A DNA stretch of 64,000 nucleotides. It comes from Strobilurus pachycystidiatus. Taxonomy: Eukaryota; Basidiomycota; Agaricomycetes; Agaricales; Physalacriaceae. The position numbers and the translations under genes were made by a program. The notes under the pieces are model-generated. The model was not told the DNA's origin. It did no database searches and saw only the letters and a list, made by a program, of their open reading frames with translations. Below are positions 37,949 through 47,188 of this stretch, one piece after another. Numbering within the stretch: the stretch's first letter is position 1; each line of letters opens with the position of its first letter. The stretch covers positions 1 through 64,000 of the forward strand of contig JAHLMK010000044.1 in the NCBI GenBank assembly GCA_019915135.1, given 5' to 3'.

Positions 37949-39136
37949 GCATGGGTTCAAAGTCATTGTGAGTTGACTTCGTACTGTTTGTTGGCTGTCT
38001 GGTCACATTTTGTTGACGGTTCTGTCACACTTTGTTGACAGTTTTGTGACATTTTGTTGATGGTTTTTTGTCCATAAAAGGAAATTTTGTTGACGCAACA
38101 ACAAAGCTATTAGATAGTTAGGCTTATAGGTATAGGTATAGACATCTTTGAACCCATCACTTGTATCCAATACGCACCGAGACAGAGGCCCCGCGCGCGG
38201 GCCCTTTTCTTTACCGTTCTCTTCCGCTGCGCGTGCGAGAACACCCCTCACCTCTAACCTTTCCTAACCTTCTAACCGGCTAACGTCAAATCACTGACCT
38301 CTAACTGACATAAAGCAAAGTACATGTCCTGACATTCACCATGTTTATATATGTGATAGCCGAGTTGGCCCATGTACTCCTCGTGGCACAGCAGCCACAA
38401 GCCGCACGGTGTTGGGGCCGGGCTCGTGCCACTTGGAGACCTTCATATGACTACTAAAAGCACTTTTCCCATACAGGTCGAGTCCCGAGGATATGCACTG
38501 CAACCGCCCGAGCCACCGCGGTATGAACGTAATCACAGATGGCGCTCGTGTATGGCGACCGGCGACCCAATGACCACGAAACCTTTTTTCCTATCCTTCC
38601 CTATCATACTAGGATGCGCCTAACAAAAATCAGGTTCCGAGTATATGTGGTCGCTGAGTTGGCCCATGTGCTCCTCGTGGCACAGCAGCCGGGAGCCACA
38701 CGGTGCTGGGCCGGGCTCGTGCCACCTAGAGACCTTCATATCACTATTAGAAGCATCTTTACCATACAGGTCGAGTCCCGAGGATGTGCACTGCAACCGC
38801 CCGAGCCACCGTGGTATGAGCGTAATCACAGATGGCGCTCGTGTATGGCGACCGGCGACCCAATGACCTCGAAACCTTTTTTCCTATTCTTCCCTATCAT
38901 ACTAGGATGCGCCTAACAAAAATTAGGACCCGAGTAAATGTGGTTGGTGAGTTGGCCCCAGCGGCCCGATCTGGGCGCGGTAAAGATGGCGCTCGGGCGG
39001 GCCGCACGGGCCTCGGGCGGCTTAGCTTTTTCGGGACATGAGTCCTGACCCTAAGACCCTCCCGCCTAAGCGGCACGGAGGAAATCGGAGACGCAAACGA
39101 TAGTTCGAGTCGAACTATCAGGGCTTATAGGTATAG
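37949..39136 (+). repeat. Innermost L unit with a diverged tail
   Basis: It is a normal L unit up to about 39031. After that, 39032-39136 differs from all other tails at about a dozen sites (for example TCGGG for TTGGG, CTAAGACCC for CTAGTACCC, CGATAG for GTTAG). The palindrome is unchanged and the end reads GGCTTATAGGTATAG, closer to the TATAGG vestige inside the units. It may be the oldest, founder end of array 1. It joins array 2 directly. Confidence 0.92.
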
Positions 39137-39757
39137 ACTCGCCTTGTCACTCGTAGTCGCGTACATTGTCCGTCGCTACCGTAACTGACCCGACTCGGTC
39201 AAAATGCAAGTCCAGCACCTCCGACGCCACTCCTCGGCCTCCGCATGCTACGCAAAACTTGTTCAGAATATGAGATTGATCAAGAATAGTACTGCACGCC
39301 ACGCGCTGTGCGTTCGAAAAAAAATGCCAACGCTCAGTCTTCAGCACTGCATCAAGTCAGCAGCCAGTCTGCGGACGGTGTCTTCAGTTGTGGTTGACAC
39401 CCCTCACCCACCCTCGCCATCAGACAGATAGACCGTCAAACCTAGCCACTAATCCTCACCCTCACCGCAACACACATTGACAATTTCTTGAACTCTCTGC
39501 GTACCCTAACCCTCACCGCTTCAGGCGCAAGCCTCAGTAACAGCAGAAGCGTGCATGCACACCTCGGCATATTTTGAGCAACATTCCCTCCGCCCAAACA
39601 GTCAACTCGTGAGATTGACCTTTGTTGCTCGTTTGTATCGAGTCGTCCAGAGCTAGCATGAGTCTCATCACAGACTCGCTCAAGTCGCATACACTGCTTG
39701 AAAAACGAATCCAGCGTCCCAGACGCACACAGTCCTGTGCCTCAACCGCCACCGCAG

Positions 39758-39762
39758 GCAAG
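39758..39762 (+). repeat. Target site duplication GCAAG, left copy
   Basis: GCAAG directly before the TG of the 5' LTR. It equals the right copy, and uninterrupted satellite units have it once (GCAGGCAAGCGCAAC). Confidence 0.93.
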
Positions 39763-40317
39763 TGTCATGATGCGTCTCCAGGCAGACCACTTGTCTCATC
39801 TACACAGCCACACGGCTCATCGCCACAGCCACAACTCTGGCTCACAATGGCTGCACACGCATCTATGATCTATCTTCCATGCCACAGAAGCTCTACCGGG
39901 AAGTAAAGCAGGATGATGACAGAGTCTAGACGCATCAGGAGCTCCGGGAGCACCTGCACATACTCTCATAGGGGATTAATGTGAACACCCGGGAACCGGT
40001 ACTTGTCACAGCCTGACAGTAGCTTCTCTTGGTCTCAGGTCACTTCTCAGACCATTGCACACATCGTTGTAATGGCCACAACACTCAGGACCAGCTACAG
40101 CACTCAAGAAGGAAGCACACACAAGATACCACTACCAGGAATCGCTCTAGAGACTCGTGGAGTCATCTAGAGGTATATCTATTGAAGGAGAAGTCACAAC
40201 ACTAACACTCGACGCTTGGAGAGCCTCTGGACCGCAGGAGAAGGTTGTAGAACCATGGAGAAGGTCCCAGAAGGTTCAGAGCGCCTCCAGAACGTCATCC
40301 CGCCGGATTGGGCGCTC

Positions 40318-40582
40318 TGACTCACTCAGGAGTCGCTGCAGCATGTGGAGCGGCGGGATCCCGCCTTTACCCGCGCTGACTCATTCAGGAGTCTCTGGAG
40401 TCATCCAGGAACTTCTTGGCAGCCTATGACTCGAGCCAAGTCTATAATTAGGCGCATGAGCGCATGCTCCCGCCATTCCCGCCCTCCCGACCAATGGCAG
40501 CCCGCCGATCGGGCGCCCCGCCCCTTGAAACAGTGGATTAAGTGTCTTCCATCGCATCCGACACAGTGGGAGCTCTGACTCA
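40318..40582 (+). promoter_or_regulatory. Three TGACTCA sites in the 5' LTR U3
   Basis: Exact TGACTCA occurs at 40318-40324, 40377-40383 and 40576-40582, the last about 30 bp before the TATA box. TGACTCA is the core site of AP-1/Gcn4-type bZIP factors. The 3' LTR keeps all three (41968-41974, 42028-42034, 42231-42237). Stress- or starvation-linked activation is a reasonable guess, not shown. Confidence 0.5.
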
Positions 40583-40620
40583 GTCAGTAACCAATTTGGG
40601 GCACTAGAACAGTATATAAG
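40491..40620 (+). promoter_or_regulatory. Core promoter of the 5' LTR
   Basis: TATATAAG at 40613-40620 is preceded by CCAAT at 40591-40595 and 40491-40495 and by a GC box CCCCGCCCC at 40516-40524. This is a typical Pol II TATA promoter layout and predicts a transcript start about 30 bp downstream, near 40645. Confidence 0.65.
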
Positions 40621-41309
40621 TCGAAGTACATTCTCCCATGTACTTCAGAGCTGGACATTATTGCATCTGCGCTATTGTATATTCCTTCGCAGTACCCTTT
40701 GGCATCTTGCCTCTGCCATTGGGGAATTGCTCTCTAAGGGGCCCTCTCTCATTGTACGCTTCACTCTCTGCTGAATCGTACTCTTACTCGTCATCCTCTC
40801 CTCCCTCTCCACTATCCTCTCGCCACAGGATTGTCCTTGCGTCACTGAGTACGCCGTCAACATGACATGCAACTGGACGCTTGCTCTCAGCGATGGTATC
40901 CCGTGGGGATCTCTGTCGAGTGGGTTAGGGATGGATATGGATGGATCTCTCGGACACTGGCTGTACATTTGCTCTCGTCGAGGACGAGGGTAATGGTGCA
41001 GTCACTGTTGGATGCTGTCTATGCACCGAGGGGCTAGACATTGATCCCCGCTTGTGTAGCGCTACCCCCATGGAGTGTAATGAGTGGCGCAGGTGAATAG
41101 GATCCACAACGACACAATGGGTCTACCGTTGGCAAGACAACGGCTAGACAAGATGAACAGGAGTCTTACTAGGCAGAGTGCTAGGAGGTCTCCTGGCCTC
41201 CACCCCGAGGACGGCCTTTGGGACATTGGGATTCACATATGGAGGTGTGCAGTTGCCGTGTGGCGCTGTATGAGTGAGCACGTGAGAGTGCTGGGCTCAG
41301 GTCCTAACA

Positions 41310-41418
41310 ATATAGTCCAGCTCTCTCCTACTCGCTGTGGAGGGGGACTGGAAGGCACAAACCCGTGGAGCGGTCCATTGACGTCTTGCCTTCTTGGGGA
41401 CAAAAGCTTGAGGAGGGT
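41310..41418 (+). mobile_element. Internal segment between the LTRs (109 bp)
   Basis: It is far too short to code for a protein. It ends in a purine-rich stretch, GAGGAGGG at 41410-41417, directly before the 3' LTR, as expected for a plus-strand primer tract. I could not recognise a primer binding site: the first bases after the 5' LTR are ATATAGTCCAGC, with no TGG at the usual place (the first TGG is 28 bases in, at 41338). Confidence 0.75.
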
Positions 41419-42966
41419 TGTCATGATGCGTCTCCAGGCAGACCACTTGTCTCATCTACACAGCACACACGGCTCATCGCCACAGCCACACTCTGGCTCA
41501 CAATGGCTGCACACGCATCTATGATCTATCTTCCATGCCACAGAAGCTCTACCGGAAGTAAAGCAGGATGATGACAGAGTCTAGACGCATCAGGAGCTCC
41601 GGGAGCACCTGCACATACTCTCATAGGGGATTATGTGAACACCCGGAACCGGTACTTGTCACAGCCTGACAGTAGCTTCTCTTGGTCTCAGGTCACTTCT
41701 CAGACCATTGCACACATCGTTGTAATGGCCACAACACTCAGGACCAGCTACAGCACTCAAGAAGGAAGCACACACAAGATACCACTACCAGGAATCGCTC
41801 TAGAGACTCGTGGAGTCATCTGAGAGTATATCTATTGAGGAGAAGTCACAACACTAACCTCGACGCTTGGAGAGCCTCTGGACCGCAGGAGAAGGTTGTA
41901 GAACCATGGAGAAGGTCCCAGAAGGTTCAGAGCGCCTCCAGAACTCATCCCGCCGGATTGGGCGCTCTGACTCACTCAGGAGTCGCTGCAGCATGTGGAG
42001 CGGCGGGATCCCGCCCTTTACCCGCTCTGACTCATTCAGGAGTCTCTGGAGTCATCCCAGGAACTTCTTGGCAGCCTATGACTCGAGCCAAGTCTATAAT
42101 TAGGCGCATGAGCGCATGCTCCGCCATTCCCCCCCCCCGCCCCCGCCAATGGCAGCCCGCCGATCGGCGCCCCCGCCCCTTGAAACAGTGGATTAAGTGT
42201 CTTCCATCGCATCCGACACAGTGGGAGCTCTGACTCAGTCAGTAACCAATTTGGGGCACTAGAACAGTATATAAGTCGAAGTACATTCTCCCATGTACTT
42301 CAGAGCTGGACATTATTGCATCTGCGCTATTGTATATTCCTTCGCAGTACCCTTTGGCATCTTGCCTCTGCCATTGGGGAATTGCTCTCTAAGGGGCCCT
42401 CTCTCATTGTACGCTTCACTCTCTGCTGAATCGTACTCTTACTCGTCATCCTCTCCTCCCTCTCCACTATCCTCTCGCCACAGGATTGTCCTTGCGTCAC
42501 TGAGTACGCCGTCAACATGACATGCAACTGGACGCTTGCTCTCAGCGATGGTATCCCGTGGGGATCTCTGTCGAGTGGGTTAGGGATGGATATGGATGGA
42601 TCTCTCGGACACTGGCTGTACATTTGCTCTCGTCGAGGACGAGGTAATGGTGCAGTCACTGTTGGATTGCTGTCTATGCACCGAGGGTGCTAGACATTGA
42701 TCCCCGCTTGTGTAGCGCTACCCCCATGGAGTGTAATGAGTGGCGCAGGTGAATAGGATCCACAACGACACAATGGGTCTACCGTTGAGCAAGACAACGG
42801 CTAGACAAGATGAACAGGAGTCTTACTAGGCAGAGTGCCTAGGAGGTCTCCTGGCCTCCACCCCGAGGACGGCTTTGGGACATGGGATTCACATATGGAG
42901 GTGTGCAGTTGCCGTGTGGCGCTGTATGAGCTTGAGCACGTGAGAGTGCTGGCTCAGGTCCTAACA
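41419..42966 (+). repeat. 3' LTR (1548 bp)
   Basis: It matches the 5' LTR along its whole length. The differences I see are mostly one-base indels (for example ACCGGGAAG/ACCGGAAG, GAGGGTAATG/GAGGTAATG) with few clear substitutions, and a messy C-run near 42129-42147. That pattern makes the insertion hard to date from LTR divergence. Confidence 0.9.
42171..42275 (+). promoter_or_regulatory. Core promoter of the 3' LTR
   Basis: Same elements as in the 5' LTR: CCCCGCCCC at 42171-42179, CCAAT at 42246-42250 and TATATAAG at 42268-42275. Transcription from here would run right, into the 969-bp satellite array. Confidence 0.6.
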
Positions 42967-42971
42967 GCAAG
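42967..42971 (+). repeat. Target site duplication GCAAG, right copy
   Basis: GCAAG directly after the CA of the 3' LTR; the satellite then resumes with CGCAACAGCG. Removing the element and one copy restores a unit of exactly 969 bp. Confidence 0.93.
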
Positions 42972-45900
42972 CGCAACAGCGTCTTTAACGGTAAACACGC
43001 CTCACCCACCCTTGCCACAACACGGAGAGACTGTCTGTACACCACGGAGACACTCCCCTCACCGTCGCCCAACCCGATCGTCGGTGTGAGCGTCCAGACC
43101 CCTCACCCTGTCAAACGCGCATCCGAGTCGAAGCACGTGACATAACTCGATGAGACGCAGCACCCGATTATACTCTGTGACTCGGAAAGAAATGCTCGAC
43201 ATAGCATTGAACGCATCAAGCTGTTTGCCCGCATTCAACACATACGTGTCACACTTGAAGCCGGGAACGCGCAGGCTGAGTCCTTTGCTATTCTTTCTCA
43301 CTTCAAATCGCAAGACTCGCCTTGTCACTCGTAGTCGCGTACATTGTCCGTCGCTACCGTAACTGACCCGACTCGGTCAAAATGCAAGTCCAGCACCTCC
43401 GACGCCACTCCTCGGCCTCCGCATGCTACGCAAAACTTGTTCAGAATATGAGATTGATCAAGAATAGTACTGCACGCCACGCGCTGTGCGTTCGAAAAAA
43501 AATGCCAACGCTCAGTCTTCAGCACTGCATCAAGTCAGCAGCCAGTCTGCGGACGGTGTCTTCAGTTGTGGTTGACACCCCTCACCCACCCTCGCCATCA
43601 GACAGATAGACCGTCAAACCTAGCCACTAATCCTCACCCTCACCGCAACACACATTGACAATTTCTTGAACTCTCTGCGTACCCTAACCCTCACCGCTTC
43701 AGGCGCAAGCCTCAGTAACAGCAGAAGCGTGCATGCACACCTCGGCATATTTTGAGCAACATTCCCTCCGCCCAAACAGTCAACTCGTGAGATTGACCTT
43801 TGTTGCTCGTTTGTATCGAGTCGTCCAGAGCTAGCATGAGTCTCATCACAGACTCGCTCAAGTCGCATACACTGCTTGAAAAACGAATCCAGCGTCCCAG
43901 ACGCACACAGTCCTGTGCCTCAACCGCCACCGCAGGCAAGCGCAACAGCGTCTTTAACGGTAAACACGCCTCACCCACCCTTGCCACAACACGGAGAGAC
44001 TGTCTGTACACCACGGAGACACTCCCCTCACCGTCGCCCAACCCGATCGTCGGTGTGAGCGTCCAGACCCCTCACCCTGTCAAACGCGCATCCGAGTCGA
44101 AGCACGTGACATAACTCGATGAGACGCAGCACCCGATTATACTCTGTGACTCGGAAAGAAATGCTCGACATAGCATTGAACGCATCAAGCTGTTTGCCCG
44201 CATTCAACACATACGTGTCACACTTGAAGCCGGGAACGCGCAGGCTGAGTCCTTTGCTATTCTTTCTCACTTCAAATCGCAAGACTCGCCTTGTCACTCG
44301 TAGTCGCGTACATTGTCCGTCGCTACCGTAACTGACCCGACTCGGTCAAAATGCAAGTCCAGCACCTCCGACGCCACTCCTCGGCCTCCGCATGCTACGC
44401 AAAACTTGTTCAGAATATGAGATTGATCAAGAATAGTACTGCACGCCACGCGCTGTGCGTTCGAAAAAAAATGCCAACGCTCAGTCTTCAGCACTGCATC
44501 AAGTCAGCAGCCAGTCTGCGGACGGTGTCTTCAGTTGTGGTTGACACCCCTCACCCACCCTCGCCATCAGACAGATAGACCGTCAAACCTAGCCACTAAT
44601 CCTCACCCTCACCGCAACACACATTGACAATTTCTTGAACTCTCTGCGTACCCTAACCCTCACCGCTTCAGGCGCAAGCCTCAGTAACAGCAGAAGCGTG
44701 CATGCACACCTCGGCATATTTTGAGCAACATTCCCTCCGCCCAAACAGTCAACTCGTGAGATTGACCTTTGTTGCTCGTTTGTATCGAGTCGTCCAGAGC
44801 TAGCATGAGTCTCATCACAGACTCGCTCAAGTCGCATACACTGCTTGAAAAACGAATCCAGCGTCCCAGACGCACACAGTCCTGTGCCTCAACCGCCACC
44901 GCAGGCAAGCGCAACAGCGTCTTTAACGGTAAACACGCCTCACCCACCCTTGCCACAACACGGAGAGACTGTCTGTACACCACGGAGACACTCCCTCACC
45001 GTCGCCCAACCCGATCGTCGGTGTGAGCGTCCAGACCCCTCACCCTGTCAAACGCGCATCCGAGTCGAAGCACGTGACATAACTCGATGAGACGCAGCAC
45101 CCGATTATACTCTGTGACTCGGAAAGAAATGCTCGACATAGCATTGAACGCATCAAGCTGTTTGCCCGCATTCAACACATACGTGTCACACTTGAAGCCG
45201 GAACGCGCAGGCTGAGTCCTTTGCTATTCTTTCTCACTTCAAATCGCAAGACTCGCCTTGTCACTCGTAGTCGCGTACATTGTCCGTCGCTACCGTAACT
45301 GACCCGACTCGGTCAAAATGCAAGTCCAGCACCTCCGACGCCACTCCTCGGCCTCCGCATGCTACGCAAAACTTGTTCAGAATATGAGATTGATCAAGAA
45401 TAGTACTGCACGCCACGCGCTGTGCGTTCGAAAAAAAATGCCAACGCTCAGTCTTCAGCACTGCATCAAGTCAGCAGCCAGTCTGCGGACGGTGTCTTCA
45501 GTTGTGGTTGACACCCCTCACCCACCCTCGCCATCAGACAGATAGACCGTCAAACCTAGCCACTAATCCTCACCCTCACCGCAACACACATTGACAATTT
45601 CTTGAACTCTCTGCGTACCCTAACCCTCACCGCTTCAGGCGCAAGCCTCAGTAACAGCAGAAGCGTGCATGCACACCTCGGCATATTTTGAGCAACATTC
45701 CCTCCGCCCAAACAGTCAACTCGTGAGATTGACCTTTGTTGCTCGTTTGTATCGAGTCGTCCAGAGCTAGCATGAGTCTCATCACAGACTCGCTCAAGTC
45801 GCATACACTGCTTGAAAAACGAATCCAGCGTCCCAGACGCACACAGTCCTGTGCCTCAACCGCCACCGCAGGCAAGCGCAACAGCGTCTTTAACGGTAAA

Positions 45901-46219
45901 CACGCCTCACCCACCCTTGCCACAACACGGAGAGACTGTCTGTACACCACGGAGACACTCCCCTCACCGTCGCCCAACCCGATCGTCGGTGTGAGCGTCC
46001 AGACCCCTCACCCTGTCAAACGCGCATCCGAGTCGAAGCACGTGACATAACTCGATGAGACGCAGCACCCGATTATACTCTGTGACTCGGAAAGAAATGC
46101 TCGACATAGCATTGAACGCATCAAGCTGTTTGCCCGCATTCAACACATACGTGTCACACTTGAAGCCGGGAACGCGCAGGCTGAGTCCTTTGCTATTCTT
46201 TCTCACTTCAAATCGCAAG

Positions 46220-47188
46220 ACTCGCCTTGTCACTCGTAGTCGCGTACATTGTCCGTCGCTACCGTAACTGACCCGACTCGGTCAAAATGCAAGTCCAGCA
46301 CCTCCGACGCCACTCCTCGGCCTCCGCATGCTACGCAAAACTTGTTCAGAATATGAGATTGATCAAGAATAGTACTGCACGCCACGCGCTGTGCGTTCGA
46401 AAAAAAATGCCAACGCTCAGTCTTCAGCACTGCATCAAGTCAGCAGCCAGTCTGCGGACGGTGTCTTCAGTTGTGGTTGACACCCCTCACCCACCCTCGC
46501 CATCAGACAGATAGACCGTCAAACCTAGCCACTAATCCTCACCCTCACCGCAACACACATTGACAATTTCTTGAACTCTCTGCGTACCCTAACCCTCACC
46601 GCTTCAGGCGCAAGCCTCAGTAACAGCAGAAGCGTGCATGCACACCTCGGCATATTTTGAGCAACATTCCCTCCGCCCAAACAGTCAACTCGTGAGATTG
46701 ACCTTTGTTGCTCGTTTGTATCGAGTCGTCCAGAGCTAGCATGAGTCTCATCACAGACTCGCTCAAGTCGCATACACTGCTTGAAAAACGAATCCAGCGT
46801 CCCAGACGCACACAGTCCTGTGCCTCAACCGCCACCGCAGGCAAGCGCAACAGCGTCTTTAACGGTAAACACGCCTCACCCACCCTTGCCACAACACGGA
46901 GAGACTGTCTGTACACCACGGAGACACTCCCCTCACCGTCGCCCAACCCGATCGTCGGTGTGAGCGTCCAGACCCCTCACCCTGTCAAACGCGCATCCGA
47001 GTCGAAGCACGTGACATAACTCGATGAGACGCAGCACCCGATTATACTCTGTGACTCGGAAAGAAATGCTCGACATAGCATTGAACGCATCAAGCTGTTT
47101 GCCCGCATTCAACACATACGTGTCACACTTGAAGCCGGGAACGCGCAGGCTGAGTCCTTTGCTATTCTTTCTCACTTCAAATCGCAAG
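46220..47188 (+). repeat. Reference unit of the 969-bp satellite
   Basis: The unit holds several C-strand motifs of the form CCTCACC (near 46485, 46537, 46543, 46594, 46874, 46930 and 46976) and one CCCTAACCCTCACC at 46587-46600, which resembles telomere repeat. It also holds an A8 run after TTCG. The top strand is C-rich: in 46441-47040 I count about 214 C against 120 G. No internal direct subrepeat comparable to A/B of array 1 was seen. Confidence 0.85.

Larger units (their letters stand above)
75..39136 (+). repeat. Subtelomeric tandem array 1: 42 head-to-tail units with one fixed right end
   Basis: All units end in ...GGCTTATGGGTATAG or a close variant, but start at about ten different internal points. 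The order from the telomere, naming units by start class, is: cut unit, S t3 L S t4 L S t3 L t5 S L S t6 L S L S t3 L S t4 L S t3 L S t7 L Fv t7 L* F t8 L L' S t7 L F L. The basic rhythm is S-L, usually with a short truncated unit placed between S and L. Units distal to about 28.3 kb are nearly identical; proximal units carry many one-base indels. No ORF longer than 148 codons exists, and the ORFs present overlap in several frames, so the array is read as non-coding satellite. Confidence 0.97.
39763..41309 (+). repeat. 5' LTR (1547 bp)
   Basis: It starts TGTCATGATGCGTC and ends GGTCCTAACA. With the TATA box at 40613-40620, U3 would be about 880 bp and R plus U5 about 670 bp. No ORF with recognisable content is present. 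Confidence 0.9.
39763..42966 (+). mobile_element. Non-autonomous LTR retrotransposon with a 109-bp interior
   Basis: Two direct repeats of 1547 and 1548 bp flank 109 bp. The outer ends are TG (39763) and CA (42966), with TGT...ACA as a short inverted repeat. The host 969-bp satellite is interrupted between GCAAG and CGCAAC, and GCAAG is present on both sides, giving a 5-bp target duplication. These are the standard marks of integrase-mediated LTR element insertion. There is no gag, pol or integrase coding sequence, so it must have been mobilised by another element's proteins. Tiny-interior elements are known as TRIMs, but those usually have much shorter LTRs; LARDs have long interiors. This one fits neither well. 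The + orientation follows from the TATA box and the purine tract. Confidence 0.9.

Noticed and set aside
1..39136. Chlamydomonas-type Sultan subtelomere arrays
   Set aside because: The layout is similar, but those ends carry TTTTAGGG telomeres and a different unit size. The tract here is TTAG3-8, so the species cannot be assigned this way.
810..39137. Joints as retrocopied splice products (AG acceptor)
   Set aside because: AG fits a 3' splice site, but in the F units the segment lost in L starts TATTG if it ends in AG, or ends in AA if it starts with GT. GT and AG cannot both be satisfied at the observed joint.
39763..42966. Simple tandem duplication of a 1.65-kb sequence
   Set aside because: The TG...CA ends, the purine tract before the second copy and the exact 5-bp GCAAG duplication show an LTR element insertion.
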